DNA of 64,000 nucleotides from Zeugodacus cucurbitae (GCF_028554725.1 NC_071669.1:33904001-33968000); one strand, 5' to 3'; positions 34,290 to 46,753 are shown, numbered from the stretch's first letter. Translations and numbers: made by a program. The notes: generated by a model from the sequence alone, not told the origin.

Positions 34290-36031
34290 CCCAGCAAGAC
34301 AGGTACCGGCGAATTCTTCGGTGAAATGCCAGGGAGCGGTACCAGCAGTTTCAATGAAAGTTTCTATGCCATTCTTAAGGGCGAATTGACAAAAGTACAC
34401 GAAACTCTTGTGTACGTGTGATTGTTCATCCCTTTCTTGCACATTACATTCATCATTTAGCAATGTATATATACCTCTTGCACAATTTGGGGAATGGTAT
34501 TGGTACAATCACGGATGAAAGACCCAAAACTGCGAACGAAAACTGCACGTGCACTTTCAGTACTGCGGCCCACAAAAGCCCAGAAACTATACCCGCTATT
34601 TTCGGTTAGTTCTACTAAAATCCCAAATGAGAATTTAATAACAAAATCATTAATTATATTTCATATTTATTTAAAATATCATGCTATTTAGGTGTTTATT
34701 AATATATTTACTTTATAAATGTATTATTGTACTACACTATATACATATGTAAAACGTATTGAATATTTGAACAATTTTTGTTATCTGACAAAGGCTGGAG
34801 GAAGAGTGGCAAATGTCAAATACCCCGAGCGGCCTGGAAGTGTAGGCTGCGCAAATTATGTGAGGACTATTTTGGTTTCTTTAGGAGATTTGGAAGATCT
34901 GTTCTTTCATTAATTTCATTAGTACTAGATTCGTCCATTTTCTGGGAGGAGGGTGTCTATAAAATATAAAGTAAAATTATAATTTTTTCAACATAAAAGT
35001 TGGTAATAATTACCTTATCTTTCAGGAATTCTAAATCTAGCACGGCACCGTTCAAGTCTGAACATCCATGCTCTTGCTGTAGTATTTCCAATGAACTAAT
35101 TTCGGTGAATTTATGTCCTTGTAAAGCGATACAACAACGGTATGATTCCTCAATACAAGGTGAAAATGAATCAAAATTAAATTTACCCTTTAATTTCTGT
35201 GTTTTAGCTACTAATGGCACGGCTAAGTGCCGGTAAGCCCAAAAATACTCCAACTGCTTTGCCCTCTAGCTCATTGGCAAAACCCAGTTTACACACGTCG
35301 CGGGAATTGAACGGAGTAAACGGTTACAAAAGCACCTAAACCATGTCGTTTCAGTTCCTTCTGGGCTTGTGTTGAGCAAAAGGTTTAATTGCACGTAAAA
35401 AAGTGACATTAAACCTAATATCTGGTGTGTAAATGATTTGTGTTCGATGTAGCAGCGTTTGCATCCATAGTTCTTGATTTGCTTGCAGCACATATTCCAT
35501 CGATTCGAAAGTTCTACGCTGCTACCATAAGTGACACCAATTAGGTGCGTCCCTTTAACGCGCCGTATGAGGTTTGAAATATCTGTATGGAAAATTTTAG
35601 AATTTAAGACAAGATAATATTATTATATTCAACAATTATTTTCGTATTCAATGGTTTCGCCCTTGATGTTGACCATTGTTGGCATGGCTTCTTTTGGGTG
35701 CTTCGAATTGACAATACAAAGTATTTCTGTATCACCCTCTTCAATTCCATATTTTGGCTTTAGCAAACTTTTATTTTACGTTTTACTTATTTAAAAATGT
35801 GTGCTTCAGTAATTTAAACTTAAATTAGGCTACAGATCACTGATTTAAATAAAACACGCAAAATAATACTTCACAAGCAGCCATGATATAGCTCAAAACA
35901 AAACTTGTTCAAACACGAGAACTTTGGTTGTTTCTTTCTATCATTCAGGGTGCTGTATGAAAGAAGAGTTGAGGTAAATGTTTCTGCACATATCGCCCTT
36001 TGTTGCATATGTGTGTATGTATGTATGTACA

Positions 36032-38197
36032 TATCATCGCGGCGTAAAGGCAGCTCCTTTTCGTGCTGTCGAAAGCAGCTTTAAAATCGACAAAAAGGTG
36101 GTGTGTGTCGATCCTCATTTCACGGGTCTTCTCCAAAATTTGGCGCATGGTGAATATCTGGTCAGTTGTGGATTTTCTAGGTCTAAAGCCACACTGATAA
36201 GGTCCAATCAGTTTGTTCACGGTGAGCTTTAGTCTTTCACACAGTACGCTCGACAGAATCTTATACGCGATGTTGAGGAGGCTTATCCCACGGTAATTGG
36301 CGCAGATTGTGGGATCTCCCTTTTTATGGATTGGGCAGAACACACTGAGATTCCAATCGTCAGGCATGCTTTCTTCCGACCATATTTTGCAAAGAAGCTG
36401 ATGCATGCACCTTATCAGTTCTTCGCCGCCGTATTTGAATAGTTCTGCCGGTAATCTATCGGCCCCGCTGCTTTGTTGTTCTTCAAGCGGGTAATTGCTA
36501 TTCGAATTTCTTCATGGTCGGGTAATGGAACCTCTGTTCCATCGTCATCGATTGGGCGATCGGGTTCGCCATCTCCTGGTGTTGTACTCTCACTGCCATT
36601 CAGCAGGTCGGAGAAGTGTTCCCTTCATAATCCCAGTATGCCCTGGACATGGGTTACCAGATTACCACCTTGGTCTCTACATGAGGATGCTCCGGTCTTG
36701 AAACCTTCGTTAAGTCGCTGTCTGCCAGCTTCTCAAGCTCTTCGTACTCACGCATTTCGGCCTCTTTCTTTTTTTTTCTGCAGATGCGTCTCGCTTCCCT
36801 CTTCAGCTCTCGGTATCTATCCCATCCCTCACGTGTTGTGGTCGTTTGCAACGTTGCGAGGTAGGCATTCTGTTTTCTTTCCGCTGCGAGACGGCACTCC
36901 TCATCGTACCAGCTTGTTTTTTGTCGTTGCCGAAAACCAATTGTTTCGGCTGCAGCGGTACGCAGTGAGTTTGAGATGCCGTTCCACAGTTCCCTTATAT
37001 CGAGATGCTGATGAGTGCTTTTAGAGAGCAGGAGTGCAAGTCGAGTAGAGTATTTCGTGGCTGTCTGTTGCGATTGCAGCTTTTCGACGTCGAACGTTCC
37101 TTGTGTTTGTTGACGGGCATTCTTTGCTGCACAGAGGCGGGTGCGTATCTTCGCTGCGACCAGATAATGGTCCGAGTCTATATTTGGTCCTCGGAGCGTA
37201 CGCACGTCTAAAACACAGGAGACATGTCTTCCGTCTATCACAATGTGATCGATTTGATTCCGCGTGTTTCGATCAGGGGACAGCCAAGTAGCTTGATGTA
37301 TTTTCTTATGCTGGAATCTGGTACTACAGACGACCATATTTCGGGCCCCAGCGAAGTCGATCAGCCTCAGGCCGTTTGGCGATGTTTCGTCATGGAGGCT
37401 GAATTTTCCGACTGTTGTGCCAAAGACACCTTCTTTACCCACCCTGGCGTTAAAATCGCCAAGCACGACTTTTACATCGTGGCGGGGGCAGCGCTCATAG
37501 GTGCGTTCTAGGCGCTCATAGAAAGCATCTTTGGTCACATCGTCCTTCTCTTTCGTTGGGGCGTGGGCGCAAATCAGCGATATGTTGAAGAACCTCGCTT
37601 TGATGCGGATTGTGGCAAGACGTTCATCCACCGGGGTGAATGCCAGGACTCTGCGACGGAGTCTCTCTCCCACCACAAATCCAACACCAAATTTGCGCTC
37701 CTTTATATGGCCGCTGTAGTAGATGTCACAAGGACCCACCTTCTTCCGTCCTTGTCCCGTCCATCGCACTTCTTGGATGGCGGTGATGTCAGCCTTGAGT
37801 CGTATGAGGACATCAACCAGCTGGGCAGAGGCATCTTCCCAATTAAGGGTCCGGACATTCCAGGTGCATGCCCTTATATCATTATCCTTAAAACGTTTTC
37901 AGGGGTCGTCATCAAAAGGGGGGTGTCTCATCCGAGGCTTTCGTAGATTTTTCATTGGTACTTCGTTTTTATGTGGTGGGTTCCAAGCCCTACGCACAAC
38001 CGCATAAGCGGGCTTCGCCTTCTCACTTTAACTCGCCTTCAAATGGATGTTTGTTAGCTACCCAGAGGATACTTGGTCTAACACCGGAAGTCGTGAGCTG
38101 CTTGAACCATGTGGGGAAGAATCGTTTCTGGCCACTCCCAAGTGAATGACAATCAAAAACTTTCCTCACTTGCGTGAACTTCTACACATGATCCCAT
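36032..38197 (-). mobile_element. RTE element lacking its 3' third (copy G)
   Basis: A minus-strand RTE with full 5' leader (about 38197) stops at 36032 inside RT, just before the block that encodes MSEFGIPAKL. The flanking host unit is duplicated at both ends (atgtgtatgta near 36007 and 38202), so insertion-type flanks exist even though the 3' end is absent. A tatg microsatellite lies at the truncated edge. Confidence 0.82.
36040..37965 (-). pseudogene. RTE polyprotein, copy G, truncated
   Basis: The endonuclease region is readable from the leader, with an open stretch 37769-36654. Its motifs are VLGDFNARVGKEGVFGTTVG and SDHY followed by the basic linker. A deletion near 36717 removes the GNARKFYEKMKRLNE segment. 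The RT part is open at 36406-35945 in frame terms but ends as RTE at 36032, with NYRGISLL, GFRPRKSTTDQ and FVDFKAAFDS. The YADD block and everything after it are absent, so it cannot be active. Confidence 0.82.
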
Positions 38198-38274
38198 CCT
38201 CCATGTGTATGTAGTGGTGTTATAAAAATTTCTTTGAATGTATTGGAGTTTCAGTACCCATGACTTGCTGGGTA

Positions 38275-38330
38275 GTTCCCAGAGATGATCAATGGGATTG
38301 AGATTGGGTGATTGAGAGATTGATTGAGTA
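38275..38330 (-). pseudogene. Tc1/mariner transposase scrap
   Basis: On the minus strand the bases read QSPNLNPIDHLWEL, the widely conserved Tc1 motif (QSPDLNPIEHLW) that holds the last part of the catalytic core. Nothing else of the gene is readable. It touches the right end of repeat unit X copy 2. Confidence 0.6.
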
Positions 38331-39618
38331 TTTTATAAGAACTAAAGTCATACTATGTCAGCAGTAAGCTTTTCGGCTATTGTAACAATGTAATGATTAT
38401 ATATTAAGCACATTTATTCACAAATGCACATTTTAAAAGTATGCAGAGGAAAACATAATAATTCCAAACAATATACGAAAAACCCCAAAATGAGATTCTA
38501 GCGGAACAGAATAATAATTATCAAAAAATTGTCAAAATCACACTATAATTCAGATATCGAACATAAGAACCTCAGTACCTACTGCTAATTTTTTACTGAA
38601 AATATCGGTAAATTTTTTATATATTCTATAGTCATTCAAAAATAATCGTTTTTTTATTAATGTACCTCTGTCTGCCTTAAAATGGGTCAAATCGGATCAT
38701 AACTTCAATCAGACCCTATATATCTTATATCATGTTTTCCAAACTTCCGATGGTATCGTATATATTGTATAAATTATGAACGTAAAGGTGAACGTATAAT
38801 CTTGGATATAATGTAGCTTAGTGGCAAAAAAATAGTGAAATCGGTTCAGGAGTTACAGCTTCCAAGTACTACATTTAATAATTTTCGTTATTCTAGTGAG
38901 CGTTATGCGTTCTCGGATATGTGTCAAAATGTGTTTTATGCATATATTATAAAATTAAATAAATAAATTGCGAGAGTATAAATTGTCGGAATGATGGAAT
39001 ACAAGAAGAAGAAACTCGCGAGCAAAACTAGCAAACGAAAGAAAAACTGCCGAAGTTCGCGATAGTACCAAATAATAACACCAAAAACAAAGAGTTTAAG
39101 TCAAGGAAAGTGTTTCTTTAAAAGTGAAAAATATATTAACTTGAAAATCTAGTGCATAATCTCGGAATTTAATAACAATAGTACTGTTTCGTCGTCTATA
39201 AAAAATTTTTCACTTTTCCAAACAACAAAAAATTTGCTCTTTGTTAAATGGTAAATATATTCGTGAAAACATGTATGAGTACCGTATATGCACACAAAAA
39301 CATTTCCTTTTTAGCACTATTCGTTTCAATTGAATTTTCCAACTTTCATGCAAATTTAATAAAAAACGAAGGAATTACAGAACACTAAACAAGCACTAAA
39401 ATCGCGCGAATTCCCATTTCGGCACCGAATTCAAATCCTATTCAGAACATGCCTGTATATTTTTGTTTCAAAATGCTGTGATTCCAATGAATAATGATCA
39501 TCATACATTTCTGTTATGCTCTTAAAATGTTTGAACGGCACAAGACGTCAAACATGCGCTTCAACAGCTCGAACCTTGCTTACTCGACGTCATCTAGCAG
39601 TTTTTGGTGACGGGTATA
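38331..39618. other. Intergenic; partial copy of abundant repeat S at about 38640-38980
   Basis: The block near 38690-38890 (aatcggatcataacttc, cttccgatggtatcg, gtgaaatcggttcagg) and a closing ttgcgagagtata at about 38967 resemble the repeat at 55213-56447. From 39123 a 60-base run recurs near 41448 (gtgaaaaatatattaa). No gene was seen. Confidence 0.45.
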
Positions 39619-40753
39619 TAGGGATGCAAACATCGTAAAATGAAACATCGATGGTTCGATGTATCGATGTTTCTTCAAAACCCATCGAAATCAAAAACAT
39701 CGGCCATTAAAACATCGATACATCGAAACATCGATGTATTTTTGAACTTTTTTAACTTATTTTAAAATTAGTGTGAAAAGCTAAGGGATACAGAAGCAGA
39801 AGCATAAATAAATGAAATGTAGTACGCCTTAAGTTGATACATTTTATTTCACTTAGCATTATATGTCTGTTAAAGTTTTTTCTCAATAAATAACAGAATT
39901 TCAAAACAACGATATGGAAAATTTTTTCACTGTCATTTCTTTTCGATTTTACTTCCGCGTGATAGTTGCCCTGGGTTTAGAAAACAGTCGTTTACTCGGC
40001 ACTGAAGAGGCTATTAAGCCTATTTATACAACTCCGGAAACACAGTATTCATGTCAACCCAAACTCTATTGGCTTCTGATTGGTAGGGGTAACAGCCGAG
40101 ATACACTTTCTCTTCAACCGTCCGTCCCTGTAATTGTAAATAAATTTGACAGCTAACATTTCACCTTTTGGTGGACCAAATGCTTATTCTGGTTCCAAAT
40201 ATCAAACGAGTTGTCTGTTTCACACTCATCCGAAGATTCTGTTGTATCAGCGCGATTCTTTGAATTTTTTATGAAACAAAATAAAGTATTTCTTTTAGCC
40301 ATAGCATCTTTAAAATGCAGTAATTTGAATCTCTGATCTAACGCAGCAGCCTACGCCAGAATTAAATTGTATAAATGAATCATAAAAGTAACCGCAGTAT
40401 TGTCCAAGGGCACATTCCCTTAACGAATTCTCCGTATTTTACAAAAATCCAATGTAATAAAGCGTATCCAAATAGAGGGTTTCGGGTTAATACCCGAAAA
40501 AGTGCGAAGGTGTGAAGTAAAATTTTTATATAAAACATCGACATAAAACATCGTTGAAAGTGGCATCGATGCATCGATGTTTTTAGATTCGAGACATCGA
40601 TGGCTAACATCGATGTTTTTTGACGATTATTTTATTTTTGACGAAAACATCGATGTTAGCCATCGATGTCTCGAATCTAAAAACATCGATGTATCGATTT
40701 TCGTCAAAAAACATCGATGTTTCAAAAACATCGATACATCGTTTGCATCCCTA
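39619..40753. mobile_element. Non-autonomous hAT element with CATCGATG arrays
   Basis: Ends are tagggatgcaaac and its reverse complement, flanked by a perfect 8-bp target duplication cgggtata at 39611-39618 and 40754-40761. Both sub-terminal regions are crowded with aaacatcgatg motifs in both orientations. No transposase frame is recognisable; an open stretch at 39914-40156 shows no known domain. Confidence 0.93.
40572..40691. repeat. 48-bp perfect inverted repeat inside the CATCGATG hAT element
   Basis: Arms at 40572-40619 and 40644-40691 are exact reverse complements, each holding three catcgatg motifs around agattcgagac. The spacer is 24 bases. Confidence 0.92.
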
Positions 40754-40794
40754 CGGGTATAGCAATTGATTTCATAGTTTGTATGTAATAAAAG

Positions 40795-41245
40795 CTGCCA
40801 TCGATTGGCTAAGCATTAAAGAGAAGTCAATATAACGTTTTATTCAGTAATTCAAACAAACAGCACTTGTGGTGTAACCCTGCGCTAACGTGTCCTCTTA
40901 ATCATGCGCAATAGTGTAGCACCATTTTCTTTGGTAAAAAAATAACTTAAATCTGCAAAAAAAATGTTTTTACCACTTTATTTCCATGCCTAAGTTAAAA
41001 AAATTAAAAAAAAATTATTTGTATAGCCCTTTTTGATAATAATTTTTCCTTCGAGCCATTTTTTCCATTGTGAATGGGCTACATAAGTAAAATAAACCTT
41101 TGTAGCATCCAGCAAGCGGCGATGTAATTTTTACTGAGGTATCCGCATACTCTCTTGCACGAATTCAACTGGATAACTTTGTTGTTGCTTTCACATATAA
41201 AATTTTGGACAAGCGTGCAGAGAAGTGACCAATCGATTACAGCTA
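40795..41245 (-). repeat. MITE-like repeat family M1, inverted copy
   Basis: The reverse complement matches 22686-23060. Possible terminal inverted repeats are agctgccatcgattgg (40793 on) against ccaatcgattacagct (41230 on), with 14 of 16 matching. Target duplication is not clear. Confidence 0.65.
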
Positions 41246-41617
41246 ATATTTTGCCGACAGAAAGTGTAAATCGTGACGAATATGTTGCTTGTCGTATGAA
41301 CCAAGAATGATAGGATCCAGTATTACGACATTCGTTTACAGTTACTATAACTTTTTTGGGTTTTAATTTCCTGTGACGTCACGTGATAAAAGGTGGAAGT
41401 GAGCGATAGTGCTTTATTATCTATTATCTTTATGCTCTAAAATTCTAAGTGAAAAATATATTAAATTGAAGAAGAAGTGCACAATGACGGAATGTAATAA
41501 CAAAACATACATAAAAATCGCATATAATGAAAGATGGCAAAAATGGCGAACTTTAAAAACAAGTTTATTTATAACTATGCATATTTATAAGTATGCGTAC
41601 TATATTGGTGATGGGGT
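41246..41617. other. No gene seen
   Basis: It contains a run related to 39123-39180. A 77-codon open frame (41409-41642) shows no motif. Confidence 0.4.
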
Positions 41618-42152
41618 AATATGTGGAAGTTCACGTAAGTGAGGAAGCTTTCTGATTGCCATTCACTTAGGTGTGGCCAGGAACGATTCTTTTGCATATG
41701 ACTCAAGCAACTCACGACTTCCGGTTTTAGACCAAGTATCCCCTGGGTAGCCAACAGATATCAGTTAGGAGGCGAGCTAAAGTGAGAAAGCGAAGCCCGA
41801 TTGTGCGGTTGTGCGTAGGGTTTGGGACCCACCACATAATAACCCTCCCCAATGAAAGACCAAACAGAGTCTCGGACGAGAAACCCCACTTTTAATGACG
41901 ACCACTGCATACGTTTTAAGGATCACGATTTGAGGGCATGAACTTGGAATGTCCGGACCCTTAATTGGGAAGGTGCCTCTGATCAGCTGGTTTATGTCCT
42001 GATACAACTAAAGGCTGAAATCAGCGTCACCCAAGAAGTGCCATGAACGGGACAAGGACGGAAGAAAGTGGAGCGCAAATTTGGTGTTGGAGCGAGATTC
42101 TTCAACACATCACTAATTTGCGCCCACGCCGCAACGGAAGAGAAGGACGAAT
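41618..42152 (+). mobile_element. RTE 5' fragment (copy H)
   Basis: Plus-strand RTE leader and start of the endonuclease (rgcatgaacttggaatgtcc-type block near 41940, equivalent to ACTWNVRTLNW). It has several internal deletions and stops. It ends near 42152, beside the Gypsy LTR region. Confidence 0.78.
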
Positions 42153-42230
42153 CACGCTATCGATTTCGATTGTCAATTCTAGTTTGTTCTGGTATCATTT
42201 TTGTTACAGTATGAACTCAAAAGTTTGTAT

Positions 42231-42591
42231 TGTAACGGATTTCCAAAATAAATCGTATATGCTGAAACTCGATCACTGGATTGTCAAATAAAAATCACTA
42301 TTTAATGGCTATACACTTATATTTATTTCTAATTCAAAGAACTTAACACTTTATTACACGTTATTCGAGTTTACAACTTCTTACTTATAACTTCTTGCAC
42401 TTTACTCGGCAAGTCTCTAATTAGAACTGTGTCTTGCTGCCAGTCCGGCAGCCCTTATATAGTCGAATAGTTGGCAATATATCGCCACTCGAACATTATG
42501 GCAACTACGAATATCGATGTCTGGATAAATCTGGCATGTTATCGAATTCGATTGACGATTCTAGTTTATTCTAGCATACATGCTCGTCACA
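42231..42591 (-). repeat. 3' LTR of the minus-strand Gypsy element
   Basis: 361 bp from tgtaac to gtcaca on the plus strand (sense: tgtgac...gttaca). The TATA-like stretch near 42455 and the block attgacgattctagtttatt match the plus-strand LTR. Confidence 0.87.
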
Positions 42592-43865
42592 CTGCCCTCC
42601 ATTTAAGTCTGACTATCTCGATTAGACACAATTTCAGAACCAAATGCGCTATTTGGGTATCCCAATCCTTTTGATACTTGTCTACCACTTCCTTTAGATG
42701 TTCTTCTAAAGTTCGATTGAAATGTTCTTCCATTCCATCGGACTCTAGATGTAAGGTTGTTGTACGAGTTTCTCGTATACCGAGTTTGTGGCCTATTTCC
42801 TGAATTAGAGCTGATTCAAAATTCCTCTCTTGGTCAGAATGTACTTCTATTGAAACACCATACCTCGGTACCCAATTATTGATGAAAACATCCGCTACTG
42901 AAATTTGCTGAAATAATCCGTGACTACCAAAACGTATTTGTTTCCTAATTTACAGGTGTGAAATGGACCAGCTACATCCATGGAAATTCGTTCAAATCGA
43001 GCACGCGAATTGTTCTACTTCATCTGGACTTCACTGGACCCTTATCAATCTCCTTTAGAACATCAGTAGTTCTTACTTTCGGAACGATTATAAGAGTTCG
43101 GGAACTTTGTCCTCCTCCGCTTTCCCAATACTCGATGCAAGCAGCCAGATACCAAAATTAAACAGTTCCACCGTGTCCAATATGCCTTTGCAACTGGACT
43201 CTCTGCAGCTTTTTCTTCTATTGTTGGACGCTTGTTCAGCTCCACTGCATGTATTACCAGTTTCAAATCTGGATCTTCCTGCTGAAATTTTCGTAATTTC
43301 TTTGGATCTCAGCCATCTGTCGAAGTTATTGTCATTAATCGGACATCTATAATGTCTTCTTTGCCCTCAGCTCTTGAACAATATCTACATTCTAAATTAC
43401 AAGGACGACGGGACATCGCATCCGCATTCCCATGATTACTACCCTTGCGATGTTCTATAGAGAAGTCATAACTCAGCCTCTCAATCCATTGTGCCAATTG
43501 TCCTTCTGGATTCTTGAATTACAAAAGCCATCTTGATGCATGATCTGTCCGTACTCGAAATCGCTGGCCATAAAGGTACATATGGAAATGTACCAAAGCC
43601 AGTAATTCTCTTCGAATTACGCAATAATTCTTCTCTGGCTTGCTTATCGTCTGGCTATAAATCGCGACCACTTTCTCATTCCCGGCAATTACTTAAGATA
43701 AAACGCCTCCAAGACAAACGTTGAGCCTGGAACTGAATATGTTAACATTGCCGCAGTACATAATCTTTCCTTCAGAGTTTGGAATGCCAATTCCTGTTCT
43801 TCATTCCACGTTGTTCTTCTTCGAGAGTTCATGGAGGCTACTAGCTACGCTGGCAAAGATGACAT

Positions 43866-44199
43866 GATACGAAACTCTTTGTTTTGGGGGAGCACTGTCA
43901 AAATCCACATTTTTTATAACATTTGTCAATGATGCCACTACCGAAAAAATTAGATTGGCCATTTTAGAAATAACTTTTGGGTATTTTACATTTTAGACAT
44001 TAATTTTAAATGCTCTGTTCCACAGTAGTTCAATTTCTTATATATACTACCTTAAATATACTTATACACTAATTATAAATAAGTAAAAAGGTAAAAATAC
44101 GATTTTTTTAATTCATGCAACAAAATATATTAATTTATTAACGCAAAATATATATTATTGATATATATATATATATATATAATATATATATATATATAA

Positions 44200-44231
<32 letters not shown>

Positions 44232-44667
44232 AAGGTGTGATACCAGAAATAATACCAGTAAAAGTATTGAAAAATCAGTGGGAAATAAATTTTTGGGGAA
44301 ATTAAATTATATTAGGCGTGTTTTATTTGACAAGCAAATTAAGCTATTAGCTTATTTTGTATGGAAAACTTAGCCAACATAATTATGTTGTATATTGAAC
44401 TAGTGGCATTGCTAGTTCATCGTTTTTTTCTTTCACAATATTTGCGTTTTTTCCAAAAAAGTGTAGTTGGCAATAGCGAGAAACCCGATTTTGACAGATA
44501 AAAATGTAAACAAACCAAAATTTTAAATTCTATCGGATCCCGGATCTAATAATGATTGTACATTCCTTAAAAGCTCAGAATATTATAGAAAAGCGGTAAA
44601 CAAAAGGAAATTTGATTTATAAATTCAACTTTTTTTTCAAATAAATTATATTTCAGCTGAGAGAGAA
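43866..44667. mobile_element. Unclassified 0.8-kb insertion in the Gypsy RT/RNase H border
   Basis: Gypsy sense sequence reads CTYYRRF up to about 44667 and resumes with FASVASSLHEL at about 43866; the bases between are foreign. They include a TA microsatellite (44156-44231), an AT-rich leader, and partly complementary flanks (ctgtcaaaatc near 43896, gattttgacag near 44490). No transposase is seen. It could be a MITE or a composite. Confidence 0.6.
44156..44231. repeat. TA microsatellite
   Basis: Nearly uninterrupted (TA)n with a few AA or AT breaks. Confidence 0.9.
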
Positions 44668-46129
44668 ACGTCGATAATAGGTACACAGCCCAAGGAAACT
44701 CCGCAATTCATGTAAATTTTTAGATCTTGGCCAATCTTTTACTGACTCTATTTTTTATTGAGCTGTACAAATGCCCTTCGTTGTCACTTTGTGTCCTTAA
44801 TAGCATACTTCCTACTTGAACTGAGAACACTTCTTCGGGCTCAGTTTTAAACCAGCACTGACTATGAGTTGGAAAACCTCTTCCAAATTTTTGAGATGCT
44901 CATCAATACTTTTACCCAACACATTGATATCGTCGAGATATACCAAACAAGTCTTCCAGTACAATACTTTTAACACTTGATTGATAAGTCTCTCAAAAGT
45001 GGCAGGAGCGTTACATAACCCAAAGAGCATTACAGTAAATTGCCATAGACCATCTCCAACGCTTCTTCATTAACTTTCATTTATCAATAACCACTTTTCA
45101 AATCGAGCGTTGAAAACCAATTTGTGCCTGAAAACGCTAGAGTGTCATCGATTCTATCTTTCTTTTCATCTTTTTTCTTCACAAGTACTATAGATGAACT
45201 CCATGAACTCGATGATGGTTCAATTATGCCGCTATCGCTCTTTCCACGTATGGTCTGGCTTACAACTTCACGTTTGGCGAATGGAACGCTGCGAGGAGCC
45301 TGGTGGATTGGTCTTTAATCTCCGGTGTTGATGAAATGTTTCATAATTTTGGTTCAACCTTGTTTGGATACATCTTTATCAAATATAGTGGATTATCTGA
45401 GAAGAAGTTGTTTAGCCTTCTTTTTATGGTCCATCTCTAGTTCCTCGGTCCAATCGTTAATATCGTTCGAAATATCGTCTTTACCCACAGAATTACCTTC
45501 AAAATGTGTTTCGAAATTTATTACGGCCTCAATCTCCTGACACTGCCGTAATATAACTCCTTTGGAGACTGTGATTGGTGACTTACACTCATTAAGGACT
45601 CTTACTGGAACTATTTTGTCTTGTCGTGTCATAGCCAGGGTTTTTCCTATAAGTAAGTTTGGTGTAGATTCTTTTGCGTCTTCAACAACCCACAACGTGT
45701 TTGTCACATAGTCTCCATCTATTTCTGTCCAAATAATTGCTTCTGATTTTGGTGTAATCTTCTGATTTTCTGTTATTAACACTCGTCTAGTGTTGCATTT
45801 GTTATCGAAACCAAACATAAGAGGCACTTCCATATTAGTATAAGTCATAATTCTGTTTTCCATGTCTAATTTGATTCTTTTACTTGCTAGAAAGTATACT
45901 CCAATTATGACTTCGTCAACGATATCTGCCACTATAAAGTTATGCAACACCGCTATCTTTTCTATTACAATTTCGCATCTTACTTCCCCAAGAGCTTGAG
46001 TGTCATCTCCAGTTGCAGTATGTAACGTACCATGGAATCATGGAATGTTTTTCACACGTATCCACAGGCAGTATGCGCTTTCTACCGTCCACACATCCAC
46101 TAACGGTAACGTTATTCATATTTCTATTT

Positions 46130-46753
46130 ATCTGTGGGACAGAGATTAAACGGCATTCACTTGAGGAAGCCAGCACGCGCACCTTTCGACTGTCTCGCTT
46201 TAGTTTACCGATTGGTTGCTTTTCAAAGTTTGTTGGTCTTCTTCAGCTTTGCATTTGCGTCCAACAAGATTATTGGATCCATATTGCAATTACGTGTGAT
46301 ATGGCCACTTTTTCCGCAGTTGAAGCACTTAACCACGCCATTATTTGTCTTACGTGTTTCTCCAGATTTTTCCAGCATTTTATTCATTTCTTCAAAAAAT
46401 TTCTTCGTCCAGGCAGGCTCTTCTATTTCTAGACGATGAGCTTTATAAGTTCTATGGCTGAGTAAGGAGGCAGTCTCGTGCGTTAAAGCAAAGGATACCG
46501 TTTCTGCAAAAGTCAATTTTGGACATGCTGGTGCAGCATAGCGCGTATTCTCGTCTCGCATGGGTCAATTTTGCAGTTCTATCGGGAAAATTTGTCTCCA
46601 GTGCTCACTCCCATACCGCCTTTCTACATCACCGTTGATGTTTTCTTCTTCCATGGCCTCGCGCAATCGGGCTTGTAACTCATTCGTTGCTAAGCATCGT
46701 TGTTCCAACTTCCTTTTGAGTTGTGGTACCTTTAATTCGTTGAACTTAACCAT
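46130..46753 (-). pseudogene. Gypsy gag pseudogene, minus-strand copy
   Basis: It starts MVKFNELKVPQLKRKLEQRC, has the SAP-like helix pair, then jumps by deletion from VERRYGSEHWRQIF to MRDENTRYAAPACPKLTFAE (46561-46223). The zinc knuckle is intact here (CFNCGKSGHITRNC), unlike the plus copy where a stop precedes it. A basic tail (DANAKLKKTNKL) follows and then breaks. Confidence 0.8.

Larger units (their letters stand above)
34290..38272 (-). repeat. Exon-bearing repeat unit X, copy 2, split by an RTE
   Basis: The left end is cccagcaagacagg at 34290 and the right end cttgctggg at 38272, with TA just outside each. Unit sequence is continuous from 34290 to about 36020 and from 38198 to 38272. 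The minus-strand exons are the best preserved here. KPKYGIEEGDTEILCIVNSK leads into a MVNIKGETIEY exon (near 35650). NRWNMCCKQIKNYGCKRC follows, and then TEISSLEILQQEHGCSDLNG joined through an intron to TPSSQKMDESSTNEINERTD and a stop. The intron seen in copies 1 and 3 near 24320 is mostly deleted here. Confidence 0.6.
42600..45990 (-). pseudogene. Gypsy pol pseudogene, minus-strand copy
   Basis: In sense order: the protease carboxyl part (MLHNFIVADIVDEVIIGVYF, 45950 on), then RT with MLFGLCNAPATFERLINQVL and LVYLDDINVLGKS (45030-44812). RNase H carries EWNEEQELAFQTLK and SYDFSIEHRKGSNHGNADAM near 43440. The integrase core has RISMDVAGPFHTCKLGNKYV, VHSDQERNFES and LESDGMEEHFNRTL, the three places expected for the D,D,E triad. 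Stops and shifts interrupt most joins. Because the integrase lies in a readable frame here and is missing from the plus copy, the two copies complement each other for describing the family. Confidence 0.82.

Noticed and set aside
39914..40156. 80-codon frame inside the CATCGATG hAT element
   Set aside because: No hAT or BED-finger motif and no supporting context.
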